Position numbers and translations under genes: made by a program. DNA of 64,000 nucleotides from the NCBI RefSeq assembly GCF_028609845.1, contig NZ_CP063191.1:1736001-1800000 (forward strand). The letters are read 5' to 3'. This DNA is from Corynebacterium heidelbergense (GTDB taxonomy: Bacteria > Actinomycetota > Actinomycetes > Mycobacteriales > Mycobacteriaceae). Under the pieces are notes generated by a model. That model was not told where the DNA came from. It worked only from the letters and a program-made list of their open reading frames with translations, and ran no database searches. Below, one piece after another: positions 17,088 to 28,508 of this stretch. Within the stretch, counting starts at the first letter, position 1, and every line of letters begins with the position of its first letter.

Positions 17088-18908
17088 TTAGCCTTCCAAC
17101 TGCTCCCCCAGCTCCATCCACTCCAGGGTCAGCTCTTCCCGTTCCTCCTGGGCGGCACTCAGTTGGGCATCCAACTCGGTCAGCTTCACCGTATCCATCG
17201 CGGCCGCCGCATCCGTCATGGCCTGCTGAAGCTGCTTTTCCGTCGCCTCCAACTTGTCCATCTTGCGTTCCAGCGAACGCATGGCCCGGGTGATCTGCTG
17301 CGTTTCCTTGGCCCCCAGTTCCGGGCCCGCTTCAGCGGGGCCGCCCACTCCCTCGAGAACGTGGACATTGCGCCCGGCCGCCGCCTCCAGCTCGGCCCGG
17401 CGCGCGAGGTACTGCTCGATCCCGCCGGGCAGGTTGGTGAGCTGACCGTCGCCGAACAGGGCCCACGTGGAATCGCAGATTCGCTCCACCAGATAGCGGT
17501 CGTGGGAGATCACCACCATCGTCCCAGCCCAGCCGTCCAGCAGGTCCTCCAACTCCTGCAAGGTGTCAATATCCAGGTCGTTGGTCGGCTCGTCCAACAG
17601 CAGTACGTTCGGCTCAGCCATGAGCACCCGTGTCAACTGCAGCCGCCTGCGCTCCCCTCCGGAGAGGTCACCCACAGGCGTGCGCTGCCGTTTAGCCGAA
17701 AAGCCCAGCCGCTCGGCCAGTTGCGCGGCGGACAGTTCCCGCTTCCCCAGCGTGACGTAGCTGGCCACATCCTCCACGGCTTCCAGCAGCCGCCACTGGG
17801 GGTTGAGGTCATCCAGTTCCTGGCGCAGCCATCCCAGACGCACGGTGCGGCCCTCGATCCGCCGACCCCGGGTGAGGGAGTGTTCGCCCGCGAGGGTGCG
17901 CAGAAGGGTCGTCTTGCCGGAGCCATTAACGCCCACGAGGCCCACCCGCTCCCCTGGTCCGAGCCGCCACGTGAGGTCCTCTACGAGCACCCGGCCATCG
18001 GGCGCGGTGATGGTGGCGTCCTCCAATTCGATGACTTTCTTGCCCTGCCGCCGCGCGGAGAACGCCATGAGCTCCACGGAATCACGCGGCTCCGGAACGC
18101 CGGAGATGAGGGCCTCCGCGGCCTCGATGCGGTAGCGCGGTTTGGAGGTGCGCGCGGGGGCGCCGCGGCGCAGCCAGGCCAGCTCCTTGCGGGCGAGGTT
18201 CTGGCGGCGCTGCTCCTCGGCGGTGGCCTGGCGGGTGCGCTCGGCGCGGGCGAAAGTCCAGTCGTTGTAGCCGCCCTCGTACACGTCTACGGCGCCGTCG
18301 TGGACCTCCCACGTCTTGGTGGCCACCGTGTCCAGGAACCAGCGATCGTGGGTCACGACGAGCAGCGCCGTGTTCCGGCTCATGATGTGCTCGGCCAGCC
18401 ACTGGACGCCTTCCACGTCCAGGTGGTTGGTCGGCTCGTCCAAAATCAGCAGGTCCAGTTCCTGGACCAGGGCGGACGCCAGACCGGTGCGCCGGCGTTC
18501 ACCTCCGGAGAGGTCACGAACCCGGGTGTCCAGACCCAGGTCGATGATTCCCAGCCCGTTGAGCACAGCCCGTACTTTCGCGTTGGAGGCCCATTCGTAG
18601 ACGTCCAACCCGAGGGGTTCCACCACGGCCCCGCCGACGGTCAGCTCCGCGAGGGCGGGGTCCGTCAGGGCATCCCGGAGCACATCTTGGGTGACCATGG
18701 CCATCCGCAGATCGTTGTTGTGGGATACCCTGCCGCTGTCGGCGCTGTCGCTGCCGTACATCACCCGCAGCAGGGTGGACTTTCCCCCGCCATTGAGGCC
18801 AACTACTCCCACTCGTTCCCCGGTGGAGATGCCCAGGCTCACCCCATCCAGGAGGGTTTTCAGGCCGTAGGACTTGTGCACATTCTCTAGGTTGATGAGG
18901 TTGACCAC
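17088..18908 (-). CDS. ABC-F family ATPase
   Basis: The 606-residue soluble protein has two ABC domains and no membrane segment, as in ribosome-associated ABC-F proteins (EttA/Uup type). Walker A motifs are GLNGGGKST (37-45) and GVNGSGKTT; the signatures are LSGGERRR in both halves, with the ABC-F linker between them and a C-terminal charged coiled coil (ERKMDKLEATEKQLQQAM). The start is GTG, with AAAGGA 14 bases upstream. It follows rsmA-ispE, a neighbourhood conserved in actinobacteria. Whether it is housekeeping or gives antibiotic protection cannot be decided here. Confidence 0.93.
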   Translation of the reverse strand: MVNLINLENVHKSYGLKTLLDGVSLGISTGERVGVVGLNGGGKSTLLRVMYGSDSADSGRVSHNNDLRMAMVTQDVLRDALTDPALAELTVGGAVVEPLGLDVYEWASNAKVRAVLNGLGIIDLGLDTRVRDLSGGERRRTGLASALVQELDLLILDEPTNHLDVEGVQWLAEHIMSRNTALLVVTHDRWFLDTVATKTWEVHDGAVDVYEGGYNDWTFARAERTRQATAEEQRRQNLARKELAWLRRGAPARTSKPRYRIEAAEALISGVPEPRDSVELMAFSARRQGKKVIELEDATITAPDGRVLVEDLTWRLGPGERVGLVGVNGSGKTTLLRTLAGEHSLTRGRRIEGRTVRLGWLRQELDDLNPQWRLLEAVEDVASYVTLGKRELSAAQLAERLGFSAKRQRTPVGDLSGGERRRLQLTRVLMAEPNVLLLDEPTNDLDIDTLQELEDLLDGWAGTMVVISHDRYLVERICDSTWALFGDGQLTNLPGGIEQYLARRAELEAAAGRNVHVLEGVGGPAEAGPELGAKETQQITRAMRSLERKMDKLEATEKQLQQAMTDAAAAMDTVKLTELDAQLSAAQEEREELTLEWMELGEQLEG

Positions 18909-18939
18909 GGTAAAGCGGTGATTCCTTTCGGCACGACAG

Positions 18940-19989
18940 CTAGCGCCGCACGATGCGGGCTCCCGGTGCGGGGGAGGTGGTGGTGGTTGTTGCGGAGGCC
19001 TTTCCGGCGACGGACACGGCAGTCGCCACGTCCACGGCGTGGGCCGCGGACTCGCACAGCATCGCGACCGTCGGACCAGACCCCGAGACTAGCGCGGCCA
19101 GTGCCCCGGCCTCCCGGGCAGCCGCCAGGGTCCCGCGCAGCGTAGGCATGAGGCTGATGGCCGGAGCCTGCAGGTCGTTGGCGAGCAGTGGGGCCAGGGC
19201 CCGGGGGTCGCCCGAAAGCAGCGCGCGGACCAGCTCGTCGGTGCCCCCGGCGCGAATGTTCGGGCGCTGCCCGCTCGCGGCCGCGGCGCGCTGTTGGTCG
19301 AGTTGCCGGAACACGGTGGGGGTGGACAGCCCCCGTTTGTCCGTGGCGATAGCCCAAAAGTAGGGCCCCTGGGACATGAGGCTGACCAGCTCTTCCCCCC
19401 GACCGGTCCCCAACGCTGTGCCACCAAGCAGGCAGAAGGGCACATCCGCGCCCAGTTCCACCGCCAGGCCCCGCAGCTCTGCCTCGTCCGGGGCCGTGGG
19501 GGCCACGAAGGTCCCACGGTGGTGCGGCCGGGCTGCCGGAAGCACAGGGGGAAAGCGGTTGAAATAAAACTCCACGGCGGCGAGCAGCGCCGCTGCGGCG
19601 TCGGCGGAGCCGCCCGCCATGCCGCCGGCCACGGGGACACCCTTGTCGATGTGGATACTCAGCAGCGGCACTTCGGTCTGCGCCACGCCGCTGCGACGCA
19701 GCCAGAGGTCCCGGATCAGGGAGACTGCGCGCCACGCGAGGTTGCTGGCGTCCTTAGGAACAAGGTGCGCATCGTGACCAGAGACGATGAGCTCGGCCAC
19801 TCCCCCGGTGCCCGGGCGCTGCCCGCCCGACTCGATGGGCACGGGGGTGAGCGTGACGGTCTCGACGAGGGAAACGGCCTGAAAGATGGTGGTCAGTTCG
19901 TGATAGCCGTCGGGGCGAACGTCGCCCACCCCGAGGTGTAGGTTGATTTTTCCGTGCGCGGTGGCCGCGACGGTGAGGTCCCCGATCAT
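18940..19989 (-). CDS. ispE: 4-diphosphocytidyl-2-C-methyl-D-erythritol kinase
   Basis: This GHMP kinase of 349 residues phosphorylates CDP-methylerythritol in the MEP isoprenoid pathway. The N-terminal block [20 protein letters not shown] and the ATP loop [17 protein letters not shown] (119-135) are diagnostic, with [20 protein letters not shown] and the C-terminal [10 protein letters not shown]. The start ATG overlaps the rsmA stop as ATGA. The C terminus has a short Thr run ([17 protein letters not shown]). Confidence 0.95.
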   Translation of the reverse strand: MIGDLTVAATAHGKINLHLGVGDVRPDGYHELTTIFQAVSLVETVTLTPVPIESGGQRPGTGGVAELIVSGHDAHLVPKDASNLAWRAVSLIRDLWLRRSGVAQTEVPLLSIHIDKGVPVAGGMAGGSADAAAALLAAVEFYFNRFPPVLPAARPHHRGTFVAPTAPDEAELRGLAVELGADVPFCLLGGTALGTGRGEELVSLMSQGPYFWAIATDKRGLSTPTVFRQLDQQRAAAASGQRPNIRAGGTDELVRALLSGDPRALAPLLANDLQAPAISLMPTLRGTLAAAREAGALAALVSGSGPTVAMLCESAAHAVDVATAVSVAGKASATTTTTSPAPGARIVRR

Positions 19990-20918
19990 CGGCGATCCCC
20001 CGCCAGCAGGTGAGCCGCAGCCAGGCGAACAAAATCCGCCGTGGCGAGTTTTTCGCCGCGTTCCTTGGGGTCAATGCCCGCGGCGTGAAGGGCTTGCTCG
20101 GCCTGCTGGGCGGAACTAAACCACCCGCTTAACGCGGCTCGGAGGGTCTTGCGGCGTTGGAGGAATGCGGCGTCCGCCAGGGAAAACACGGCGGTGCGCA
20201 GGGCTTCTTCGTCGTAACCGGCGGCCTCTAGCTGCGCCGTCAGAGCGCTCCAGGGCTGGGCGCCGGGGGCCCAGCGCGTGAGACGGACGAGGCCGGAGTC
20301 GATCTTTGGCGCTGGCCAGAAAACGTTCTTACCGATGGTGGCCGCCTTTTCCACCCGGCCGTAGTAGCCGGCCTTGACGCTGGGGACGCCGTAGACGCGC
20401 GAGCCAGGCTGGGCCGCGAGGCGCTCGGCGACTTCCAACTGGAGCATGACCAACACCTTGTCGATGCTGGGGAAAGTGAGTAGCAGATACAGGAGTACCG
20501 GGACGGAAACGTTGTAGGGCAGGTTCGCCACGAGCGCGGTCGGGGGCGCGCCCAGATCGGCCGCGGAGATGTGGAGCGCGTCGGCGGCAAGCACCTGAAG
20601 CTTGTCGGCACAGCCGGGCGCGTAGGTGGCCGCGGTGTGGGGCAGGTGGGCGGCCAATCGGGGATCGATCTCAATGGCGACGACGCCAGCAACGGCGCGC
20701 AGCAGCTCCAGCGTCAGCGAGCCGAGACCGGGGCCCACCTCCACGACGCGGTCGGAGCCGCTGACCCCGGAAAGGGCGACGATTTTGCGGACCGTGTTGG
20801 GGTCGTGAACAAAGTTTTGCCCCAGCCTCTTCGTGGGGTTGATGCCGAGCTGCCCGGCGAGCTCACGGATCTCGGCGGGGCCGAGGAGGCGCACGGGGGA
20901 GCTGGCGGAGGAAGTCAC
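19986..20918 (-). CDS. rsmA: 16S rRNA dimethyladenosine transferase
   Basis: RsmA (KsgA), 310 residues, dimethylates two adjacent adenines near the 3' end of 16S rRNA. The family marks are [13 protein letters not shown], the SAM loop [12 protein letters not shown] and the catalytic NLPYNVSVP. The GTG at 20918 is preferred; an ATG at 20969 would add 17 unrelated residues. A TATATT box on the minus strand (about 20924-20929) sits six bases before this GTG, so a leaderless transcript is possible. It is translationally coupled to ispE. Confidence 0.94.
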   Translation of the reverse strand: MTSSASSPVRLLGPAEIRELAGQLGINPTKRLGQNFVHDPNTVRKIVALSGVSGSDRVVEVGPGLGSLTLELLRAVAGVVAIEIDPRLAAHLPHTAATYAPGCADKLQVLAADALHISAADLGAPPTALVANLPYNVSVPVLLYLLLTFPSIDKVLVMLQLEVAERLAAQPGSRVYGVPSVKAGYYGRVEKAATIGKNVFWPAPKIDSGLVRLTRWAPGAQPWSALTAQLEAAGYDEEALRTAVFSLADAAFLQRRKTLRAALSGWFSSAQQAEQALHAAGIDPKERGEKLATADFVRLAAAHLLAGDRR

Positions 20919-21023
20919 CGGTTCAATATACCCCCGCAAAGTGGGCCCGACCCCCGCCCCCGATGGCATACGAGCATCAGGGGTTATCTGGGCGCCACTG
21001 TGCGGGGCTGAGGTTGGCGGGCT

Positions 21024-22423
<1,400 letters not shown>

Positions 22424-23317
22424 CTAGTACGCGACCCGAATATCCGCCAGGAAACCTGCACCGACCTCAGAAGGCGAAACTTTGAAACCAGCAGGGGCCA
22501 AACGCATGATCATGTGCGACTCCATTGCTATCCACAAGTCGGTGAATTCCGGTTCAGCTCGTGAACAAAATCCCATAGTTACCGCGCGGCTGTCTCCCTT
22601 GCGCGGGTTGTAAACCACTGCCGACTGAATCACGGGGCTATTCGAGGCTTGCACCAGGCAGTCGTCCGCCCCAGCACATAAATAGGTGCGGACCCGCTCC
22701 AGCACGCCCGAATCGGCCTTCTCCGTTGACAAGCTGACCGGTAGTCCTACACCAGACGCAGGATCAAACAACGATCCAAAATGGGCGTGTACATTCTGGT
22801 AGAAGGATCGGAGGGCATGAATCGACCCAACCGCAGTTGGCACCTCCTCGGGCGGCAGTGGGGATCCGCCAATGTACATCCCATAAGCCTCACCCACATA
22901 CGGAGTTCGTTCCAGTGTCTCTGACCCGAAGTCGTGGAGATACGAAACAAAGTAACTCCCTGGATCACCTGGATCACCATCTGCTAAGCGGACTACCCGC
23001 GCATCGACGAGCGAGTTGGGGAAATTATATTGCCAATCCTCAAGATGGCTTAACAGAGCAGACCAATTCTCTAGAGCTATTGCACGCCGCTCTTTCGGGT
23101 CGGTCGACGATACAAGATCTGTGAAATACGGACTCAAGACTTCGTTGCCATCGCCGACCCCGTTGGCTGTCGGCGATGCCGACGGGAAAACTATCCGTCT
23201 CCCTCCATCCATCAACCAATCATCGGAGATCATCTCCTCGAAAGATCTCCCCATGCGCCGAGTGATGGAAATTGTTTTGAAGGGGTCCGAGGATATAAAG
23301 GTTTGTTCTACACTCAT
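22424..23317 (-). CDS. Unknown protein A, paralogue of the neighbouring gene
   Basis: The 297-residue soluble protein has no signal or membrane segment. I do not recognise a family. It is clearly paralogous to the gene at 23336-24169: both have a W-x-x-L block near residue 90, then YxxHDF, a PY...YxGGxP segment and a (V)HxxFGSxF segment. Its base composition is lower in GC than its neighbours, suggesting transfer. The HAHFGSLFD region loosely recalls SMI1/KNR4-type immunity proteins, but this is weak. With its paralogue it separates tatD from rpf2, which are adjacent in mycobacteria. Confidence 0.7.
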   Translation of the reverse strand: MSVEQTFISSDPFKTISITRRMGRSFEEMISDDWLMDGGRRIVFPSASPTANGVGDGNEVLSPYFTDLVSSTDPKERRAIALENWSALLSHLEDWQYNFPNSLVDARVVRLADGDPGDPGSYFVSYLHDFGSETLERTPYVGEAYGMYIGGSPLPPEEVPTAVGSIHALRSFYQNVHAHFGSLFDPASGVGLPVSLSTEKADSGVLERVRTYLCAGADDCLVQASNSPVIQSAVVYNPRKGDSRAVTMGFCSRAEPEFTDLWIAMESHMIMRLAPAGFKVSPSEVGAGFLADIRVAY

Positions 23318-23335
23318 AGTGCACTATCCCTGGAG

Positions 23336-24169
23336 TTAGTCGAGATGGGCGGGGCGAAGGTCTGCCATCATACTTACTTCAAGCAACGCCCAAAACGGCG
23401 CCCTATCGATTCTAACTTCCCGTCCGTACTGAATCGAGATCGCCTCGTCAACTTCCCCGGAAGTGATGTCAACCGCGATGACATAACCCAACGGCGAGCG
23501 GTGAATTTCGGCCAAGTTCTCCAGCTTTAGCGCCGGTTCGAGCCGAGATATCTCCGCCCTAACGGGCCCAGATATGTCCTGCAAGAAGGTTTGACTCAAC
23601 GGCGCAGTTCCGTCAAGAAGTCCGAAGCTGCTCCCGAAGCAGCCGTGAACCTGACTGATGAACTCCACGTATTGAGCTGGGACGACACCGGCGAGCTGAT
23701 CGATCTGGGTACCGTAGGGCGCGCCCCCTACGTAGATAACGATCGCCGGATCCAGGTACGGTGACCCCCCGCCCAAACTGTTCTTACTGAAATCGTGGGC
23801 GTAAAACATGCGGTAGTCGGCCTGCTCACCCGGCCGAACTTCGCCCACCCGCGCCACCTTGACATCCAGGAGCGTTAGCTGGAAGTTTGTCGCCCAAATC
23901 CTCACATTCCGCAAGGTAGGCACCCATCTAGCGTTCACCACCTTCCTACGGTTCGTAGCATCTTCTTCCCGCAGGACGTCTCGAAACCATTCCGGAAGGC
24001 CAGGCGCATCCGCATCGTCTTTAGTTAGAAAGTAAAGAGGGTCCTCCCGGTAACGATGCCAATCGGCTCGTATCAGCTCCTCAGCGGTTTTTGTCCCAGC
24101 AGCCTGTACCTCAACGCTCGTCATTTCGGTCCCCAAGTTGTATTCGAAAGAGTTAGGATCAGTCGCCAT
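23336..24169 (-). CDS. Unknown protein B, paralogue of the neighbouring gene
   Basis: The 277-residue soluble protein shares its layout with the gene just downstream: MFYAHDF, SPYLDPAIVIYVGGAPYG and VHGCFGSSFG align with YLHDF, TPYVGEAYGMYIGGSPLP and VHAHFGSLFD. Its ATG (24169) lies inside the end of tatD (overlap of 11 bases), so it is probably co-translated. The gap to protein A is only 18 bases. Lower GC and the duplication suggest acquired DNA. Function unknown; an immunity-type role is a guess. Confidence 0.7.
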   Translation of the reverse strand: MATDPNSFEYNLGTEMTSVEVQAAGTKTAEELIRADWHRYREDPLYFLTKDDADAPGLPEWFRDVLREEDATNRRKVVNARWVPTLRNVRIWATNFQLTLLDVKVARVGEVRPGEQADYRMFYAHDFSKNSLGGGSPYLDPAIVIYVGGAPYGTQIDQLAGVVPAQYVEFISQVHGCFGSSFGLLDGTAPLSQTFLQDISGPVRAEISRLEPALKLENLAEIHRSPLGYVIAVDITSGEVDEAISIQYGREVRIDRAPFWALLEVSMMADLRPAHLD

Positions 24170-25025
24170 CGGTCACAGAGACTCCGTACAACCGCTCCGC
24201 ATTGGCTGTCACCTGTGCGGCGAAGAACGCCGGGTCCTCCCCACGCTCCTGCGCTATAGCCCGGGCCGTGTACCCCACGAAGCCGGGTTCGTTTTTGGCC
24301 CCGCGAAATGGCATTGGCGTCATGAATGGAGCATCGGTCTCCACCAGCAACATATCCGACGGGGCATACGCCGCCGCGGCTCGGAGGTGATCATTCGGTT
24401 TGAAGGTGACGTTACCCGCAAACGACAGCACGTAACCGCGATCCAAACATTCCTTGGCCACATCCAACGGCGAGGAAAAACAGTGCAGAATCACGGCGGT
24501 CGGCTCCGGTGCGTCGTCGAGGATCCGCAGTAGATCCTCGTCGGCCTCCCGGTTGTGGATCATCAGGGGTTTGCCCACCGCGCAAGCCAGGTCGATGTGC
24601 CAACGCAGAGCTTCCTCCTGCACCTCCAGCGACGGGGTTTCCGGATCTCGTTCAAGCCAGTAGCGGTCCAGTCCCGTCTCCCCGATCGCCACACACCGTG
24701 TGTCCTGGGCGAGTGCAACCAGCCGCTCCCGTGCCTCCGAGTCCAACGTGTCCGCTTTCGTCGGGTGCATCGCGCACGCCGCCCACACTCGTTCGTTGAT
24801 GTGGGCAATGCGCACGGCCAATTCGGTGTCGGTTAAACCTTCGCCGATCGTGCAGATCCCACGCACCCCGGCCCTAACCGCACGGTCAACGAGCTTGCCT
24901 ACCGCTTCCTCCAGCCCCTCCTCCAGTGCATCCTTGGGCACCGTGTGTCCTAGGTGTGTGTGCGCGTCAAACAGCGGGATCAGGGGTTCTGGGAGCTCGG
25001 GCGTGGGGCGTTTCTTCTTGGCCAT
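24159..25025 (-). CDS. tatD: TatD-family metal-dependent DNase
   Basis: The 288-residue TIM-barrel hydrolase acts as a metal-dependent nuclease in DNA repair or turnover. Metal ligands are visible in FDAHTHLGH (HxH), AIGETGLDRYW, MIHNREADED, ILHCFSS and LLVETDAPF. The ATG at 25025 (MAKKKRPTPELPE) is chosen; the open frame further upstream lacks homology and overlaps the divergent HAD gene. Its 3' end overlaps unknown gene B by 11 bases. In mycobacteria tatD lies between metG and rpfB, as here apart from inserted genes. Confidence 0.93.
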   Translation of the reverse strand: MAKKKRPTPELPEPLIPLFDAHTHLGHTVPKDALEEGLEEAVGKLVDRAVRAGVRGICTIGEGLTDTELAVRIAHINERVWAACAMHPTKADTLDSEARERLVALAQDTRCVAIGETGLDRYWLERDPETPSLEVQEEALRWHIDLACAVGKPLMIHNREADEDLLRILDDAPEPTAVILHCFSSPLDVAKECLDRGYVLSFAGNVTFKPNDHLRAAAAYAPSDMLLVETDAPFMTPMPFRGAKNEPGFVGYTARAIAQERGEDPAFFAAQVTANAERLYGVSVTDGD

Positions 25026-25233
25026 GGTTCCCAGGCTAGCCCCGAAAATGTTCACATTCCCGTTAGCCCGCATTGCCCCAAACGCAACCGCGCTGTAGCA
25101 CCGCCGACACAATCGCCGCGCACAATAAACAAATGTTCCGATAACTTCCGCCGCTTCCCCTCTCCCACCCGTCGCCCCCTCGACGCTTCCCTGCCCCCCA
25201 CTCACCCCACACCCCCTCACACTGGAGACCTCC

Positions 25234-25872
25234 ATGACACGCCAACTCATCGTGTTCGACCTCGGCGGAGTGATCGTCCCGCGCGAGTGCACCCTGCGGG
25301 AACTCACCGCCACCTTCATGCGCCACGCTGCTCCGGAGACGGATCCCTTCAGCTTCGAGCAGGCCTACACCCGCTACCGGGAGAGTTACAGCCTGTCCAT
25401 GGGCCCCCGGGACTACTTCACCGCCCTGGTCCGTTCCGCCGGGGTGGAGCCTGACCAGTCCCTCATCCAGAAACTCACGGCGGTGGATACCCGCCTGAGC
25501 TCCACGGCCGGCGATGCCGAACTTGGCCTCCTGCGGTATCTACAGGCAACGGACCAGCCCTATGCCATCTTCAGCAATTCGCCCACCCCCGTGATGAAGG
25601 CCGTTTTGGCAACGGCGTGGGGGCAGGCGGCCGCCATCGCCGCGTTCACCCCGGAACTGCGTTTCACCAAGCCGAACCAGGGAGCGTTCCGGGAGTTCGA
25701 GCGGCTCGCCGAGGCCGCCGGGTTCGGCGCCGGGGAGCTCGTGTACTTCGATGATCATGTGGTCAATGTGGACGCCGCCACCCAGCGCGGCTGGAACGCC
25801 CACCTGTGGGAATCGGTAGAGGCCGCCCACGAAGTCCTCACCCCCATCGTGGGCATCCGCGAGGTGCAGTAA
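25234..25872 (+). CDS. HAD-superfamily hydrolase (subfamily IA)
   Basis: The 212-residue protein is probably a phosphatase on a small sugar or nucleotide phosphate. Motif I is VFDLGGVIV, with Gly two residues after the first Asp, as in the YihX group; motif II is IFSNS, the Lys is in RFTKPNQGAF and motif IV is VYFDDHVVNVDAA. The ATG follows GGAG at a good distance. It lies on the plus strand between metG and tatD, which are both on the minus strand. Confidence 0.85.
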   Translation: MTRQLIVFDLGGVIVPRECTLRELTATFMRHAAPETDPFSFEQAYTRYRESYSLSMGPRDYFTALVRSAGVEPDQSLIQKLTAVDTRLSSTAGDAELGLLRYLQATDQPYAIFSNSPTPVMKAVLATAWGQAAAIAAFTPELRFTKPNQGAFREFERLAEAAGFGAGELVYFDDHVVNVDAATQRGWNAHLWESVEAAHEVLTPIVGIREVQ

Positions 25873-25896
25873 GCGCCCTACCGAGCCGAATCCGAC

Positions 25897-27738
25897 CTAC
25901 TGGACCGGCGCGAAGGCGGGGCCAGTCTTTGCCAGCTCCGGGTCTAGCTTGGCGAACAACGGTTTTGGCTTGCTCAAGGGGGTCCCTGGCTCGAGCTCCC
26001 GACGGCGCCACACGGCCTGCTGCTGCGTGTAGTCGCCCGTGATGACCGGGTAGGTGCGGCCCGGCTCCGGAACACCGGCGCCCACCGGTTCCCGCGGACT
26101 GTCGTCCGTCACCTCCTCCACCCGCGGCTGGGCGGCCCACTCGCCCGTGCCCCCCAGGGTTTCGAATACCTTCTGGGCACTAAACGGCAGGTATGGCGTG
26201 AGCAGCGTATTCACATCGCTGACCACCTGCAGCGCGGTGTACAGCACGGTCCCCAGACGCTCCCGCTGGGATTCATCCTTTGCCAACTTCCACGGCTCCA
26301 TCGCGGCGATGTACTGGTTCGCCCGACCCGCGAGGCGCATTGCCTCGCTTATCCCCGCCTTGAATTTGCAAGCCTGGAGAGCATTACCCACCGTTGTGTA
26401 GGCCTGCTGGGCTTCTTTCAGAAGCGCGCGGTCCGTGGCGTCCAACTCCCCAGGTTCTGGAATAGCACCGAAGTTCTTGTGGGCCATAGAGACCGTACGG
26501 TTGACCAGATTGCCCCACTCGTTGGCCAGCTCACCATTGATGCGCCGGACGAATTCATCCCAGGTGAAATCGGTGTCCGTGGTTTCCGGCCCCGCCATGG
26601 AGATGAAGTAGCGCAACGGATCTGGCCCGAATTCCTCCAGGAAATCCTTGACGTAGATCACCACGCCCTTGGAAGAGGAGAATTTGGACCCACTCATCGT
26701 GAGGAACTCAGAGGAGACGACCGCTGTGGGCAGGTTCAGATTCCCCTGCTGACCGCCCAGGTCCCCGGCCGTGCCCCCCATGGCGCCTTGCCCGACGTAG
26801 CCGAGCAACTCGGCCGGCCAAATCTGGGAATGGAACGTGATGTTGTCCTTGCCCATGAAGTAGTAGGACACCGCCTCCGGGTCATTCCACCATGTGCGCC
26901 ATGCCTCCGGGTCCCCCGAACGCCAAGCCCATTCGATGGAGGCAGAAAGATAACCAACGACCGCATCAAACCAGACGTAGAGCTTTTTCGCGTTGTCATC
27001 CTGCCACCCCTCCATCGGCACGGGAATTCCCCAGTCGATATCGCGGGTCATGGCCCGCGGCCGGATATCCTTGAGCAGATTTAGGGAGAACTTCAATACA
27101 TTAGGACGCCAATTATCGCGCGCTTCCAACCACTCCCGCAGAGCATTGGCCAGGGCCGGCAGATCCAGCATGAAGTGCTCGGTATCGACGAACTCCGGGG
27201 TCTCCCCGTTGATCTTCGAGCGGGGGGCGATGAGATCCGCCGGATCCAACTGATTGCCGCAGTTATCGCACTGATCCCCGCGGGCATCGGTGGCCCCGCA
27301 AATTGGGCACGTGCCCTCGATATAGCGATCCGGCAGGGTGCGGCCGGTGGATGGGCTGATGGCGCCGCGGGTGGTCTGCTTGATCATGTAGCCGTTGGCG
27401 TGAAGGCCCCGGAAGAGATCTTGCACCACCGCGTAGTGGTTACGAGTCGTAGTTCGGGTGAATAGGTCGTAGGACAGGCCCAGACCCGCCAGCTCTTCCA
27501 CGATGACGCGGTTGTAGCGGTCCGCCAGCTCTCGAACGCTGGCGCCCTCCTTCTCCGCCTGAACAAGGAGGGGGGTTCCATGCTCGTCGGTACCGGAAAT
27601 CATGAGCACGTCGTTGCCAATCATGCGCTGGTAGCGGGCGAAGACGTCCGAGGGGACGCCGAAACCCGCCACGTGACCGATATGGCGGGGGCCGTTGGCG
27701 TAGGGCCAGGCGACGGAGGCTAGAACGCGTTGTGGCAT
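25897..27738 (-). CDS. metG: Methionyl-tRNA synthetase
   Basis: MetRS of 613 residues charges tRNA(Met). The class I HIGH motif is [10 protein letters not shown] near the N terminus and the KMSKS loop is [11 protein letters not shown] zinc-type CPICG...CDNCG pair identifies the zinc-containing MetG1-like form. The anticodon domain follows, with no C-terminal tRNA-binding extension, and ends [17 protein letters not shown]. The ATG at 27738 is chosen because residues further upstream lack homology. The divergent Rrf2 gene shares its upstream region with a CRP-type site. Confidence 0.96.
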   Translation of the reverse strand: MPQRVLASVAWPYANGPRHIGHVAGFGVPSDVFARYQRMIGNDVLMISGTDEHGTPLLVQAEKEGASVRELADRYNRVIVEELAGLGLSYDLFTRTTTRNHYAVVQDLFRGLHANGYMIKQTTRGAISPSTGRTLPDRYIEGTCPICGATDARGDQCDNCGNQLDPADLIAPRSKINGETPEFVDTEHFMLDLPALANALREWLEARDNWRPNVLKFSLNLLKDIRPRAMTRDIDWGIPVPMEGWQDDNAKKLYVWFDAVVGYLSASIEWAWRSGDPEAWRTWWNDPEAVSYYFMGKDNITFHSQIWPAELLGYVGQGAMGGTAGDLGGQQGNLNLPTAVVSSEFLTMSGSKFSSSKGVVIYVKDFLEEFGPDPLRYFISMAGPETTDTDFTWDEFVRRINGELANEWGNLVNRTVSMAHKNFGAIPEPGELDATDRALLKEAQQAYTTVGNALQACKFKAGISEAMRLAGRANQYIAAMEPWKLAKDESQRERLGTVLYTALQVVSDVNTLLTPYLPFSAQKVFETLGGTGEWAAQPRVEEVTDDSPREPVGAGVPEPGRTYPVITGDYTQQQAVWRRRELEPGTPLSKPKPLFAKLDPELAKTGPAFAPVQ

Positions 27739-27832
27739 GCAAACCACAGTATTAGATGCCCGGGCGGGCTGCGAACGTGGGGTTTGGGGCCGCGCCCCCG
27801 GCCGGTCTCGTGCCAGCGGGATAGTCATAACA

Positions 27833-27866
27833 AAACTCCTGTGTGAACTGTCTCACACTGCAGTTT
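27833..27866. promoter_or_regulatory. CRP/GlxR-type site in the metG-Rrf2 intergenic region
   Basis: TGTGA-ACTGTC-TCACA at 27842-27857 is a perfect match to the TGTGA-N6-TCACA consensus used by corynebacterial GlxR. The symmetry extends outwards: GTGTGA/TCACAC, then AAACT (27833-27837) and AGTTT (27862-27866), all about the same centre. It lies 104 bases before metG and about 95 before the Rrf2 gene, so it could serve either. Confidence 0.7.
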
Positions 27867-27952
27867 CTTAGTGACAGAATTGGTGTTGAGCAGCTCAGAC
27901 GGGTGGTCTATCATTGCTTTTCATTAGCATTTTCCGAGGGAATAAAATTAGA

Positions 27953-28450
27953 ATGCAATTCACGCGCTTTACAGACTTAGGATTGCGCGTCGCTATGCAA
28001 TTAGCGGCCGAGCATATTGCGCGCTCCACCGATAGCTCGACCGGCCACGAAAAACCTTCTTATCGCGTGACGGCCGCGACGGTGTCCGATGCGATAAATG
28101 CCAGCCACACTCATGTGGCCAAAGTGGTTTCCCGCCTCGTTGAACTCGGAGTGGTCCGTTCTACCCGTGGGCGCACCGGGGGTATCAGCCTGCTGGATGA
28201 AGCCCTGGATTTCCCCTTGGGCAACCTCGTCCAGGCTCTCGAGGGTGATCAGAACGTCCTCAGCACCTTCCGGGATGATCCCCTCCCCATCGATGAAAAC
28301 TGCCGCCTTGTCAGCGTGCTAGCGCGGGCGCAGGAGGACTTCTACGCCCAGCTCAACCGGTTGACGATCCGGGACATCTCCATCGACAACGTCGCCGAGC
28401 TCACCGGCACCGGAGCTCAGAAACCGGTGCGCGGGCGCATCGGAGCCTAA
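27953..28450 (+). CDS. Rrf2-family transcriptional regulator with a degenerate cysteine set
   Basis: The 165-residue regulator has an N-terminal winged helix: MQFTRFTDLGLRVAMQLA, SHTHVAKVVSRLVELGVVRS and GRTGGISL are typical Rrf2/NsrR motifs. NsrR and IscR bind an iron-sulfur cluster through three Cys; here only one Cys is seen (PIDENCRLVSVL), so the classic cluster is not expected. The ATG at 27953 follows CGAGGG 12 bases upstream. The gene has a CRP-type site in front. The target is unknown; it lies next to metG and a BCCT transporter. Confidence 0.85.
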   Translation: MQFTRFTDLGLRVAMQLAAEHIARSTDSSTGHEKPSYRVTAATVSDAINASHTHVAKVVSRLVELGVVRSTRGRTGGISLLDEALDFPLGNLVQALEGDQNVLSTFRDDPLPIDENCRLVSVLARAQEDFYAQLNRLTIRDISIDNVAELTGTGAQKPVRGRIGA

Positions 28451-28508
28451 ACCTCCGGCAGGGTATGGCCCCCTCCCCCTCCCCCACCCCGCCTGCCCCG
28501 CCTGCTCC

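Noticed and set aside
15464..18890. Two long plus-strand open frames opposite the phytase-like and ABC-F genes
   Set aside because: The minus-strand genes have clear domains and catalytic motifs, while these frames give compositionally odd products.
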